Below, in pieces: positions 24,206 through 32,516 of a stretch of DNA of 64,000 nt; the stretch's first letter is position 1; each line of letters opens with the position of its first letter. Location: NCBI RefSeq assembly GCF_009604385.1, contig NZ_WEGJ01000017.1, positions 59,729 through 123,728 of the forward strand, read 5' to 3'. This DNA is from Streptomyces smaragdinus. GTDB lineage: Bacteria; Actinomycetota; Actinomycetes; Streptomycetales; Streptomycetaceae. Below the pieces are notes generated by a model. The model did no database searches. It had not been told where the DNA came from and was given only the letters and a program-made list of their open reading frames with translations. Position numbers and translations under genes: made by a program.

Positions 24206-24781
24206 ATGAACGTACGCCTCACGCTCCTGGCGGCGGCGCGGAACTCGTCCTCCCGGCTGCACGAGCGGTTCGACGACGATCGCCCGCTGGACGCCGGGGG
24301 CTGGGCGGAGGCCGAGCGTGCGCTGCCCGCGCTGGCACCGCTCGCGGCGGCCGATCTGCGCTACTGCTCGCCGTCCCCGCGGGCCCGGGAGACCGGCCGG
24401 GTGCTGGGTCTGGCACCGCTGGCGCAGGTGGCGCTGCGGGACTGCGACATGGGGCGCTGGCGCGGCCGGACGCTCGAGCAGGTCATGGCGGTCGAGCCGC
24501 GCGCGGTCGACGGCTGGCTCGCCGACCCGTACTCCGCGCCGCACGGCGGGGAGTCGCTGATGGCGTTCATCCAGCGGGTGGGCGGCTGGCTGGAGACCCG
24601 GCCCGCGGACGGCACGCTGCTGCTGGCGGTGGCCGAGCCGTCGGTGATCCGGGCGGCGCTGGTGTACGCGCTGAAGGCCCCGCCGTCGGCGTACTGGCGG
24701 ATAGACGTGATGCCCCTGTCGACGGTGAGTCTGATGGGGCAGCCGGGGCGGTGGAACCTGCACCTGGACGGCTGGGTGTAG
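24206..24781 (+). CDS. Histidine phosphatase-fold protein lacking the catalytic histidines
   Basis: The 191-residue protein follows the phosphoglycerate mutase-like pattern: a first strand RLTLLAAAR, LRYCSPSPRARETGRVLGL (equivalent of the second conserved arginine loop), CDMGRWRGRTLEQV, and a last core strand GTLLLAVAEPSVIRAAL. However, the RHG motif is replaced by AAARNSS, and the second histidine, normally in a V-x-H-G-G loop, is replaced by AEPS. Without the phosphorylatable histidine it should not act as a classical phosphatase. A similar Streptomyces subgroup is annotated as histidine phosphatase family. It may bind a phospho-ligand or act structurally. It looks leaderless and monocistronic. 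Confidence 0.8.
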   Translation: MNVRLTLLAAARNSSSRLHERFDDDRPLDAGGWAEAERALPALAPLAAADLRYCSPSPRARETGRVLGLAPLAQVALRDCDMGRWRGRTLEQVMAVEPRAVDGWLADPYSAPHGGESLMAFIQRVGGWLETRPADGTLLLAVAEPSVIRAALVYALKAPPSAYWRIDVMPLSTVSLMGQPGRWNLHLDGWV

Positions 24782-24817
24782 GGGCTCGCGCCCCCGCGCC
24801 CAGCCGTCCGGGGTCCG

Positions 24818-26392
24818 CTACGGCAGCGTGCGCAGCAGGGGGAGGGACGCCGTCGCGATCCGGCCCTTCTCCACCGTCACCACGGTCACGGGGGACCCGG
24901 TGACACCCTCGGGCAGGTCGGCGCGGACCTGGTACACGCCGGGCGCCACGTGCGCGAAGCCGAACCAGCCCGTGCCGTCGCTGAGCCGGGTCACGCTCTC
25001 GCCGCCCGCCGTCAGCGGGCGCAGCGTCACCGGCACCTGATCGAGCACGGCTCCGTCGCCGAGCTTCAGCACACCCGTCACATGGCCGTCGGTGGGCGCC
25101 GACTTCCACGGCATGCCGGGCACCGTCGCCGGGTCCTTGAACGGGGCGTCCGCGCCCTGGGTGAGCGCCTGGACGAGCTTGGCGCGCTCCGTCGCGAGGC
25201 CGTTGGCCGCCACGTCCATCGTCGGGTTGGCGTAGGAGTAGCCGCTCCAGCCGGCCGCCGTGTTCCCGGCCGCCGTCGGGCGCAGCGCCTCACGCACCTG
25301 GGCGACGGAGTCCGCGATGCCGTTCAGGTAGAGGGCGGGGCCGTTGACGGCCTGGCGCCCGGCCTGGTTGTCGGCCATGAACTGGGACCACTCCGAGTAC
25401 ATGAGCGCCTGGTCGGGGTTCCAGTTGCGCTTGTAGTTCATGGTCACCGCGGTGTCCATGATCCCCTCGTCCAGCCAGCCGGCCCAGTCCTGCAGCACCT
25501 CGGCGTACGTCCGGGTCCGCTCCCAGCCGCCGACGGCGGAGGGGCCGTGGCCGTAGGTGATGGCGTCCATCGACAGCCGCGCCTGCGGGTCGACCTCCCA
25601 GATGCCCAGGTAGATCTTCCGGACCAGGTTCGTCATCTGGGCGCGCCGCCACTCGGTCCACTGCGCGTCGTCGGCCGCGGGCACGTCGGTGCGGCCGGTG
25701 GCGTGCTGGAAGCGGGCGACGGAGACGTCGTTGTAGCCCCAGTCGCTGTGCGTCGTGGTGGAGCTGCCGTCGGGGTAGCGGACGTAGTCGAGGTTGACGC
25801 CGTCCACGTCGTAGTTGCGCACGATGCTCTGGATCGCGCGCACGATGTAGTCGGCGGCGGCCGGGTGGCCCGGGTCGACGTAGGCGTTGGCGCCGACCAG
25901 CTCCTGGCCGTTCTCCTTCTTGTTCAGCCACCGGTCGGCGCCGGTCGCCGACGGCCCGTGCTGGTTGAACACGTGGTCGGGGGAGCGGGGCGGGGTGGCG
26001 CTGTTCCACATGGTGTTGACGTTGACCCAGGCGTGCACCTGGAGCCCCGCCGCGTGACCCTGGCGGACGATCTCGGACAGGGGGTCGAACGGAGCCGGGG
26101 CTATCGCCGCGTCGGTGCGCGGGTACAGGGCGTTGTTGCAGAAGCAGTCGTAGCGGCGGGCGGTCTGGACGATCAGCGCGTTGGCGTTGATGTCCAGCGC
26201 GTCCTGCACCAGCTGCGAGACCTGGGCGGGCGTGTAGACGCCGTTGTTGAAGCCGTCCACCCAGTAGCTGCGCCACTGGGCCGGGGCCGCTGTCTCTCCG
26301 GTGCTGTCGGCCTGTGCGGGAAGCGCGGTGAACGCGCCCACGAGCAGTGCGAGGCTCGCCGCCAGGGTGGTGAATACGCGTGGCAGTCGCAA
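24818..26392 (-). CDS. Sec-secreted GHL10-family protein with C-terminal beta-sandwich domain
   Basis: This 524-residue protein has a Sec signal peptide (RLPRVFTTLAASLALLVGAF, cut after AQA), a GHL10 barrel (ALIVQTARRYDCF, LQVHAWVNVNTMWN, NAYVDPGHPAAADYIV, VDGVNLDYVRYPD, IMDTAVTMNYKRNWNPDQ) and a carboxypeptidase-regulatory-like Ig fold at about 430-524 (VTGVLKLGDGAVLDQVPVTLRP). It is a distant paralogue of the protein at 20193-21476. Start TTG 26392 was chosen because GAGGGGGG lies 8 nt upstream and the signal peptide begins there. It has a good promoter and upstream repeats of its own. Role inferred: cell-envelope or extracellular glycan hydrolysis. No Tat motif is present, unlike its paralogue. 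Confidence 0.83.
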   Translation of the reverse strand: MRLPRVFTTLAASLALLVGAFTALPAQADSTGETAAPAQWRSYWVDGFNNGVYTPAQVSQLVQDALDINANALIVQTARRYDCFCNNALYPRTDAAIAPAPFDPLSEIVRQGHAAGLQVHAWVNVNTMWNSATPPRSPDHVFNQHGPSATGADRWLNKKENGQELVGANAYVDPGHPAAADYIVRAIQSIVRNYDVDGVNLDYVRYPDGSSTTTHSDWGYNDVSVARFQHATGRTDVPAADDAQWTEWRRAQMTNLVRKIYLGIWEVDPQARLSMDAITYGHGPSAVGGWERTRTYAEVLQDWAGWLDEGIMDTAVTMNYKRNWNPDQALMYSEWSQFMADNQAGRQAVNGPALYLNGIADSVAQVREALRPTAAGNTAAGWSGYSYANPTMDVAANGLATERAKLVQALTQGADAPFKDPATVPGMPWKSAPTDGHVTGVLKLGDGAVLDQVPVTLRPLTAGGESVTRLSDGTGWFGFAHVAPGVYQVRADLPEGVTGSPVTVVTVEKGRIATASLPLLRTLP

Positions 26393-26520
26393 GTGATCTG
26401 CCCCCCTCGGGAGTTCGGATCGGACGGGAACGGTGTGGGGGGAGCCGGCGCTACACGGACAGGAATCGGCGTGCCGGGGCGTGACGCAACGGTCCTCCGG
26501 TTGCGGGTGAGGTGGCTGCG

Positions 26521-26550
26521 ATTCTGGGAGCCGCGCCCGATCGGCGTCAA
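26521..26550 (-). promoter_or_regulatory. Promoter of the Sec-secreted GHL10 gene
   Basis: On the minus strand, TTGACG (26550-26545) and CAGAAT (26526-26521) are 18 bp apart. Transcription would start near 26514, giving a leader of about 120 nt. That leader contains an inverted repeat CGCAAC/GTTGCG (26485-26490 with 26500-26505). Confidence 0.55.
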
Positions 26551-26555
26551 GACCT

Positions 26556-26582
26556 GCGCAAACGCGCGCAACCACCGCGCAA
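26556..26582. repeat. Three GCGCAA direct repeats in helical phase
   Basis: GCGCAA occurs at 26556-26561, 26566-26571 and 26577-26582, spaced 10 and 11 bp, so all copies face the same side of the helix. They sit directly upstream of the -35 of the minus-strand GHL10 promoter, where an activator would bind. The sequence between here and the methyltransferase at 26665 shows no other element except that gene's own -10. Confidence 0.5.
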
Positions 26583-26664
26583 CCACGATGAGTTGGGGCG
26601 CGGAACCCGGCCCTCCCGGGTGCGGTGTACGGGCGCCCCGGGCGGCTGGCTAAGGTGCTGCGTC

Positions 26665-27318
26665 ATGACCGAGCCCGGATACGTGCGTGAGGCCCGCGAG
26701 TTCTACGACGCGATCGCCGTCGAGTACAACGAGATGTTCCCGTCGGGCCCCGAGGGCAACCCGCTCGACCGGGCGGTGCTCGAGACCTTCGCCGCCCGGG
26801 TCCGGGACGACGGCGGCGGCCCGGTCGTGGAGGCCGGCAGCGGACCGGGGCGCGTGTGCGCGTACTTCACGGCGCTCGGCACGGACATCACCGGCGTCGA
26901 CGTGTCGCCGCACACGGTGAAGCTGGCGCGGGCCCGCTTCCCGGAACTGCGCTTCGAGACCGGCACGATGACCGCCCTGGAGCGCGCCGACGGCAGTCTG
27001 GCGGGCCTGCTCTCCTGGTACTCGCTGATCCACGTCCCGCCCGCCCGGCACCCGGAGGTGCTGGCGGAGTTCCACCGCGTGCTGCGACCGGGCGGCCGGC
27101 TGCTCCTCGGCTTCCAGGTCGGCACGGTCCCCAACCACCACGAGCGGCCCTTCGGCCACGACGTACGGCTGGACTTCCACCGGCTGTCCCCGGACCGCAC
27201 CGCGGACCTCCTTGCGGCGGCCGGCTTCGATGTCGAGGTCAAGCTGGTCCGCGCGGCGCACGGCGAACAGGAGAAGACCCCGCAGGGATTCCTGCTCGCC
27301 CGCAAGGCCACCCCCTAG
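26665..27318 (+). CDS. Class I SAM-dependent methyltransferase
   Basis: The 217-residue protein has the class I methyltransferase motifs: VVEAGSGPGRVCAYF (motif I), ITGVDVSPHTVKLAR (motif II), LAGLLSWYSLIHVPP (motif IV region) and LRPGGRLLLGFQVG (post-motif). The substrate domain is minimal, so a small molecule is likely; ubiquinone/menaquinone-type and Tam-type enzymes look similar. There is no Shine-Dalgarno sequence. A TAAGGT hexamer ends 8 nt before the ATG, pointing to a leaderless mRNA. It is followed after 27 bp by the LacI-type regulator. Confidence 0.85.
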   Translation: MTEPGYVREAREFYDAIAVEYNEMFPSGPEGNPLDRAVLETFAARVRDDGGGPVVEAGSGPGRVCAYFTALGTDITGVDVSPHTVKLARARFPELRFETGTMTALERADGSLAGLLSWYSLIHVPPARHPEVLAEFHRVLRPGGRLLLGFQVGTVPNHHERPFGHDVRLDFHRLSPDRTADLLAAAGFDVEVKLVRAAHGEQEKTPQGFLLARKATP

Positions 27319-27345
27319 GCTCTCGTACGTACGGAGAGGAGCCCC

Positions 27346-28383
27346 ATGTCCGCACCCACGCTCCGTGACGTCGCGCGGCACGCGGGGGTGTCCGTGCGCA
27401 CCGTGTCGAACGTCGTCAACAACTACGCCGTCGTCGCCGCGACCACCCGGGCCCGTGTCCAGGCGTCCATCGACCTCCTCGGCTACCGGCCGAACCTGCT
27501 CGCCCGCCATCTCAAGCAGGGCCGCTCCCGGATCATCGGCCTCGTCGTCCCCGAGCTCGACGTGCCGTACTTCGCCGAGCTGGCCCGGCTGATCATCGCC
27601 CGGGCGCGGGCCCGGGGTTACACCGTGCTGATCGACCAGACCGACGGCGACGCCCGCCGGGAACGCGAGCTGATCACGGAGCACGCGTACGCCCTCAGCT
27701 TCGACGGTGTCATCGTCAGCCCGCTCGCCCTGACCGCCGACGATCTGCGCGAGCGGCGCAGCGGGCTGCCGCTGCTGCTCCTCGGGGAGAAGCTGTTCGG
27801 CGGCGGCGCCGACCACGTGGCGATCGACAACGTCGGAGCCGCCCGCGAGGCCACCGCCCATCTGCTGGCCGCCGGCCGCCGCCGGATCGCCGCCATCGGC
27901 GTCCAGCCCGGCGCCGTCACCGGCACCGCCGCCCTGCGCGTCCAGGGCTACCGGCTGGCCCTCGCGGAGGCCGGGGTCGAGCCCGACGAGTCGCTGCTGG
28001 TGCCCGCCGCCCGCTACCACCGGGCCAACGGCGCCGCCGCGATGGCGGGGCTGCTCGACCGGCCGGATCCGCCGGACGCGGTGTTCTGCTTCAACGACCT
28101 GCTGGCCCTGGGCGCCCTGCGCGTGGCGCTCACCCGCGGGCTGCGGGTGCCGCAGGACCTCGCCGTCGTGGGCTTCGACGACATAGAGGACGGCCGCTAC
28201 AGCACCCCGACGCTCACCACGGTCGCCCCGGACAAGGAACTCCTCGCCCGGCACGCGGTGGAGCAGCTGCTGGGCCGGATCGAGGACGGCGACACCGGTG
28301 ACCCGCTGGAGCTGCGCACCCCGTACCGTCTCATCGTCCGGGAGAGCGCTCCGCGCGGTAGTCGCCGGGTGGGACACCCATGA
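27346..28383 (+). CDS. LacI-family transcriptional regulator
   Basis: This 345-residue protein has an N-terminal LacI helix-turn-helix and hinge (TLRDVARHAGVSVRTVSNVVNNY, then LGYRPNLLARHLKQGRSRIIGLVVP) and a periplasmic-binding-protein-like sugar domain (about 63-335; FDGVIVSPLAL, VFCFNDLLALGALR, LAVVGFDDIEDGRYSTPTLTTV). The ATG follows GGAGAGGAG. Its 3' end overlaps the convergent AraC gene by 53 bp. LacI proteins usually sense a sugar and act on nearby catabolic genes; the arabinofuranosidase gene 2 kb downstream has a LacI-like palindrome in front of it and is the best candidate target. Confidence 0.93.
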   Translation: MSAPTLRDVARHAGVSVRTVSNVVNNYAVVAATTRARVQASIDLLGYRPNLLARHLKQGRSRIIGLVVPELDVPYFAELARLIIARARARGYTVLIDQTDGDARRERELITEHAYALSFDGVIVSPLALTADDLRERRSGLPLLLLGEKLFGGGADHVAIDNVGAAREATAHLLAAGRRRIAAIGVQPGAVTGTAALRVQGYRLALAEAGVEPDESLLVPAARYHRANGAAAMAGLLDRPDPPDAVFCFNDLLALGALRVALTRGLRVPQDLAVVGFDDIEDGRYSTPTLTTVAPDKELLARHAVEQLLGRIEDGDTGDPLELRTPYRLIVRESAPRGSRRVGHP

Positions 28384-29248
28384 CCCGCTTGAAGGCGACG
28401 CCGAACGCGCTCTCCGAGCCGTAGCCCACACCGCGGGCGATCGCCGCGAGGGTGTCGCCGCCGGTCCGCAGCCGCCGGGCCGCGAGCTCCATCCGCCACC
28501 GGGTCAGGTACTCCAGCGGCCCCTGCCCGACGGTGGCCCCGAACCGGGCGGCCAGGGTGGACCGGGACACCCCGGCGGCCTCCGCCAGCGCGGCCACCGT
28601 CCAGCCCCGCGCCGGCTCGCGGTGCAGGGCGGTCAGCGCCGCGGCGACCACGGGGTCGGCGAGGCCCGCGGGCCAGCCCGGCACGGCGTGCGGCTCGCGG
28701 GCGAGGTGCAGGCGCAGGACGTGGACGAGCATGACGACGGCGAGATGCTCCGCCACCAGCGAGGCGGCCGCCGGGCGGTGCGTCAGCTCGCGGTCGATCT
28801 CGGCCAGGGCCCAGGCCACCGTCCGGGCGTGCGGGGTGCCGGCCGGTACGTGGATGACCGGGGGCAGCCCGCCCAGCAGCAGCTCGTGGGCGCGGTCGCC
28901 GAAGGTGAAACGGCCCCCGACGAGGAACACGTCGTCGCCCGCGCCGGCCCGGGCGACCCCGTCCCCGGCCGCCACGAACAGGGGACCGGCGGGGACGGCG
29001 ACGGCGTCGGGATCGCTGCGGAGGGTGAAGGGGCGGGGCTGGGTGAGGAGGTAGCAGTCGCCCTCCGCCAGGGCGACCGGCGCGTCCACCCCGTCGACCT
29101 CCAGCAGACAGGAGCCCCGGCGTACCGCGTTGAACTTCACCCCGGGCGGGGCGTCGAACCGTACGGCCCAGCGCCCTCCGGCCGCGAGGCCCGAGGAGAG
29201 ATGGGCGCGCGTCTCGAGCAGGGTCAGCACATCCTCCAAGGGGTCCAC
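28331..29248 (-). CDS. AraC-family regulator with cupin-type sensor domain
   Basis: A 305-residue protein with an AraC-binding cupin domain at about 20-170 (the ARWAVRF-like start, VRRGSCLLEVDG, LAEGDCYLLTQPRPF) and two helix-turn-helices at the C-terminus (WTVAALAEAAGVSRSTLAARFG and DTLAAIARGVGYGSESAFGVAFKRVMGVPPGDYR). Such regulators often control a divergent oxidoreductase, and an SDR gene starts 85 bp away on the other strand. GTG 29248 was chosen because GGAGG lies 5 nt upstream; GTG 29254 abuts that tract. The end overlaps the LacI gene, so convergent transcription may interfere. Confidence 0.9.
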   Translation of the reverse strand: MDPLEDVLTLLETRAHLSSGLAAGGRWAVRFDAPPGVKFNAVRRGSCLLEVDGVDAPVALAEGDCYLLTQPRPFTLRSDPDAVAVPAGPLFVAAGDGVARAGAGDDVFLVGGRFTFGDRAHELLLGGLPPVIHVPAGTPHARTVAWALAEIDRELTHRPAAASLVAEHLAVVMLVHVLRLHLAREPHAVPGWPAGLADPVVAAALTALHREPARGWTVAALAEAAGVSRSTLAARFGATVGQGPLEYLTRWRMELAARRLRTGGDTLAAIARGVGYGSESAFGVAFKRVMGVPPGDYRAERSPGR

Positions 29249-29284
29249 GGGCACCTCCGTTCTGGACGATGGCTAATGAGATCA

Positions 29285-29307
29285 GGACTTTCGATGATAG
29301 ATAGTCC
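29285..29307. promoter_or_regulatory. Inverted repeat between the AraC and SDR genes
   Basis: GGACT (29285-29289) and AGTCC (29303-29307) flank an AT-rich centre, unusual in this GC-rich sequence. It lies between the divergent AraC and SDR starts. A TACCGT -10 at 29321-29326 ends 7 nt before the SDR ATG, suggesting a leaderless transcript. It is a candidate AraC operator only. Confidence 0.35.
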
Positions 29308-29333
29308 AGCCACCGGGTTCTACCGTGGATCCC

Positions 29334-30287
29334 ATGAACCTTCTCACCACCCCCTTCGACGCCCGCTCCCGCGCCTCGGAGGTGCTCGACGGCGTGGACC
29401 TCACCGGCCGGCGCGCCGTGGTCACCGGCGGCGCCTCCGGCATCGGCGCCGAGACCGTACGGGCCCTGGCCGCCGCCGGCGCCGAGGTCACGATCGCCAC
29501 CCGCCGCCCCGAGTCCGCCGGGGCGCTCGTCCGCGAGGGCGCGGGCCGGGTGCACGGCCGGGCGCTCGACCTGGCCGACCTCGCGTCGGTCGACGCCTTC
29601 GTACGGTCCTGGGACGGCCCCCTCGACATCCTCGTCGCGAACGCCGGGATCATGGCCCTGTCCACCCGCACCCTCACCCCGGCCGGCTGGGAGCTCCAGC
29701 TCGCCACCAATTACCTCGGCCACTTCGCCCTGGCCACCGGCCTGCACCCGGCGCTGCGGGCCGCCGGCTCCGCCCGGATCGTGGTCGTCAGCTCCGGGGC
29801 CCACCGGGGCGCGCCGTTCGACTTCGACGACCCGCGCTTCGAGCGCCACCCGTACGACCCGTGGACGGCCTACGGCCGGTCCAAGTCCGCCGGCGTGCTG
29901 TTCACGGCCGGTGCCCGCCGCTGGACGGCCGACGGGATCACCGCCGACGCGCTCAACCCCGGCTACATTCTCACCCGGCTGCAGCGGCACCTCGGGGACG
30001 ACGACCTGCGTGCGTTCGGCGTGCTGGACGACGAGGGCAACGTCACGCCGCCGTCGTACTACAAGACCCCCGAACAGGGCGCCGCCACCTCGGTGCTGCT
30101 CGCCGCCTCGCCCCTGCTGGCGGGCGTCACGGGGCGCTACTTCGAGGACAACCAGGAGGCCCGTACCGTCCGCGGCGACGAGGACGCGCCCGGCGGCGTC
30201 GCCGCCCACGCGCTCGACCCGGAGGCGGCCGACCGGCTCTGGGACCTCGGTACGAAGGCGCTGGCCGGACGGCCGGACTCCCGCTGA
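29334..30287 (+). CDS. Short-chain dehydrogenase/reductase (retinol dehydrogenase-like group)
   Basis: This 317-residue SDR has TGGASGIG (about 32-39) for the cofactor, VANAGIM (about 104-110), an active-site serine in VVVSSGAHRG and Y/K in YGRSK. The extended C-terminus with ALNPGYILT and GRYFEDNQEA is typical of the WWOX/retinol dehydrogenase-like bacterial group with NADP preference. The substrate is unknown. It faces an AraC regulator, the common layout for an AraC-controlled oxidoreductase. ATG 29334 was chosen over GTG 29325, which falls in the -10. Confidence 0.87.
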   Translation: MNLLTTPFDARSRASEVLDGVDLTGRRAVVTGGASGIGAETVRALAAAGAEVTIATRRPESAGALVREGAGRVHGRALDLADLASVDAFVRSWDGPLDILVANAGIMALSTRTLTPAGWELQLATNYLGHFALATGLHPALRAAGSARIVVVSSGAHRGAPFDFDDPRFERHPYDPWTAYGRSKSAGVLFTAGARRWTADGITADALNPGYILTRLQRHLGDDDLRAFGVLDDEGNVTPPSYYKTPEQGAATSVLLAASPLLAGVTGRYFEDNQEARTVRGDEDAPGGVAAHALDPEAADRLWDLGTKALAGRPDSR

Positions 30288-30319
30288 ACCCCGGCCTGTT
30301 GACGGCGCGGCGGCGGGGC

Positions 30320-30335
30320 GATACAACGTTGCAAC
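30320..30335. promoter_or_regulatory. LacI-type operator candidate before the GH51 gene
   Basis: A CAACGTTG core (30324-30331) with a central CG and extra dyad-matching bases on either side (10 of 16 bases are the core plus outer pairs) sits 24-39 bp before the GH51 ATG. LacI-family sites in Streptomyces often contain such CG-centred AAC/GTT halves. The LacI-type regulator at 27346-28383 is the nearest possible ligand-responsive partner. Confidence 0.45.
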
Positions 30336-30358
30336 ATCCGCCGACGGAAGGCCCGCAG

Positions 30359-31879
30359 ATGCCGCGTACCGCCCGGTTCACCGTCGACCCGGACTTCACC
30401 GTCGGCGAGGTGGACCCGCGACTGTACGGAACGTTCGTCGAGCACATGGGCCGCTGCGTCTACACGGGTATCTACGACCCCGCCCACCCCACCGCCGACG
30501 CCGCGGGCTTCCGCGGGGACGTCGCCGGGCTCGTCCGCGAGCTCGGCACCCCGCTGGTCCGCTACCCCGGCGGCAACTTCGTCTCCGGCTACCACTGGGA
30601 GGACGGCGTCGGCCCGGCGGCGGACCGGCCGCGGCGGCTCGACCCGGCGTGGCGGTCCATCGAGACCAACCGGGTCGGCACGAACGAGTTCCTCGGCTGG
30701 GCCCGCGGCCTGGGCCTTGCCCCGATGATGGCCGTCAACCTCGGCACCCGCGGCATCGACGCCGCCCGCTCCCTCGTCGAGTACTGCAACCACCCCGCCG
30801 GCACCGCCTGGTCGGACCTGCGGATCTCGCACGGGGCACGCGAGCCGCACGGCGTGCGGCTGTGGTGCCTGGGCAACGAGCTGGACGGCCCCTGGCAGAC
30901 CGGCCACAAGACGGCCGTCGAGTACGGGCGGCTCGCGGCCGAGGCCGGCAAGGCGATGCGCCAGGTCGACCCGGCGATCGAACTCGTCGCCTGCGGCAGC
31001 TCCGGCGCCGGTATGCCGACGTTCGGCAGCTGGGAGCGCGAGGTGCTCGAGCAGGCGTACGACGAGGTCGACTATCTCTCGCTGCACGCCTACTACGAGG
31101 AGCTCGACGGGGACCGGGCGAGCTTCCTGGCGTCCGGCGCGGGGATGGACGCCCAGATCGCGGACGTCGTCGCGACCGCCGACCACGTCCGGGCGGTGAA
31201 GCGGGCGAAGAAGCGGATGCGGCTGTCGTTCGACGAGTGGAACGTCTGGTACGCGCAGCGCTTCGCCGGCGAGCGCAACCTCGAGACGGCCGAGGTGCCG
31301 CGCCTGATCGAGGACACCTACAGCGTCACGGACGCGGTGGTCGTCGGCTCGCTGCTGATGACCCTGCTGCGCCACGCCGACCGCGTCGCGATCGCCTGCC
31401 TCGCGCAGCTGGTGAACGTCATCGCCCCGATCCGCACGGAGCCCGGCGGCGCGAGCTGGCGCCAGACCACCTTCCACCCCTTCGCCCTCACGGCCCGCCA
31501 CGCCCACGGCCGCGTCCTGCACACCACCGCCACCGGCCCCCTCCTGGACACTCCCCGGTACGGCGAGGTCCCGGCCCTGGACCACGTGGTCACGTACGAC
31601 GAGGAGTCCGGCGCCCTCACCGTCCTCGCGGCGAACCGCGACCAGTCCTCCCCCCTCCTCCTGCGAGCCGCCCTGCGCGGCCTGCCCGCCGCCTACCGCG
31701 TCGTGGAACACCTCGCCCTGACGGACGACGACCACGACGCGGCGAACACCGAGGCGGCCCCGGACCGGGTCGTCCCCCGTCCCGTCACCGGGACGACCGT
31801 GGACGCCGACGGGGTCCTGGCCGCGGAGCTCCCGCCCGTGTCCTGGCACGTCATCCGGCTGGCGCCGGCGGTCGGCTGA
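30359..31879 (+). CDS. GH51 alpha-L-arabinofuranosidase, intracellular
   Basis: The 506-residue enzyme has the GH51 layout: an N-terminal strand with LYGTFVEHMGRCVYTGIYDP, the (beta/alpha)8 barrel with acid/base E174 in CLGNELDGPW and nucleophile E293 in SFDEWNVWY, and a C-terminal beta-sandwich (about 390-506). It removes alpha-L-arabinofuranosyl residues from arabinoxylan or arabinan oligosaccharides. There is no signal peptide, so it works on imported oligosaccharides. GGAAGG precedes the ATG. The gene follows the SDR by 71 bp with an operator-like palindrome in between, so it is probably separately regulated. Confidence 0.94.
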   Translation: MPRTARFTVDPDFTVGEVDPRLYGTFVEHMGRCVYTGIYDPAHPTADAAGFRGDVAGLVRELGTPLVRYPGGNFVSGYHWEDGVGPAADRPRRLDPAWRSIETNRVGTNEFLGWARGLGLAPMMAVNLGTRGIDAARSLVEYCNHPAGTAWSDLRISHGAREPHGVRLWCLGNELDGPWQTGHKTAVEYGRLAAEAGKAMRQVDPAIELVACGSSGAGMPTFGSWEREVLEQAYDEVDYLSLHAYYEELDGDRASFLASGAGMDAQIADVVATADHVRAVKRAKKRMRLSFDEWNVWYAQRFAGERNLETAEVPRLIEDTYSVTDAVVVGSLLMTLLRHADRVAIACLAQLVNVIAPIRTEPGGASWRQTTFHPFALTARHAHGRVLHTTATGPLLDTPRYGEVPALDHVVTYDEESGALTVLAANRDQSSPLLLRAALRGLPAAYRVVEHLALTDDDHDAANTEAAPDRVVPRPVTGTTVDADGVLAAELPPVSWHVIRLAPAVG

Positions 31880-31899
31880 GCACCGCCGCGCGGGCGGCG

Positions 31900-32424
31900 T
31901 CAGTGCGCGAAGCGCCAGCGCATCGCCCCGTGCGGGGCCGCGGTGGCGACGCCGACCGCGGTGTCGAACGAGAGGCGGTACACGTACCACGGCGGCGGAC
32001 CCGCGCTCGGGGCGCTGTACGGGGCCGTCAGCGCGTCGTCCGCCACCGCCACGGGCCAGCCGCCCTCGCGGTAGCTCTCCGCGACCTTCTCCAGGGTGCG
32101 GGCGGTGGTGACACGGGCCGCGCTCCCCTCCAGGACCAGGTCCAGACCCTCCAGACCGAAGGAGACGGCGCACGCCGGGTTGACGGCGAGATTGCGTGAC
32201 TTGCGGGTGTGAGGCCCGCTGGTGAAGAAGAGGTCACCGTCGAGCCACAGCGAGCCGATCCCCGCGGAGTGCGGCCGGCCGTCCTTGCCGGCCGTCGCGA
32301 GGAACGTCGTGGTGCTCACGTGCACCAGGTCACTCCCCAGACGCTCCAGGGCCCTGCTCCAGGGCAGCGGCGCGTTGCCGTAGCGGTCCAGATTGGTCGT
32401 CTCGACGGGTTCGGGGTCCGTCAT
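31900..32424 (-). CDS. Pyridoxamine 5'-phosphate oxidase-like flavin-binding protein
   Basis: This 174-residue protein has the split-barrel FMN/F420-binding pattern: VHVSTTTFLATAGKDGRPHSAGIGSLWLDGDLFFTSGPHTRKSRNLAVNPACAVSF. Such proteins include PPOX enzymes and F420H2-dependent reductases of actinobacteria; this length and the KSRNLA segment fit the F420/FMN split-barrel group. ATG 32424 has GGAGGC upstream. It converges on the GH51 gene and diverges from argC, with 148 bp between starts. The substrate is unknown. Confidence 0.8.
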   Translation of the reverse strand: MTDPEPVETTNLDRYGNAPLPWSRALERLGSDLVHVSTTTFLATAGKDGRPHSAGIGSLWLDGDLFFTSGPHTRKSRNLAVNPACAVSFGLEGLDLVLEGSAARVTTARTLEKVAESYREGGWPVAVADDALTAPYSAPSAGPPPWYVYRLSFDTAVGVATAAPHGAMRWRFAH

Positions 32425-32516
32425 CGTGTCGCCTCCGGTCGTCGGGCGGTCTCTCCTCGAGTGACTGTCGCGCAGCCGGGCGGGAGGCGCCACCGCACGG
32501 CCCGGACGATCATCCG

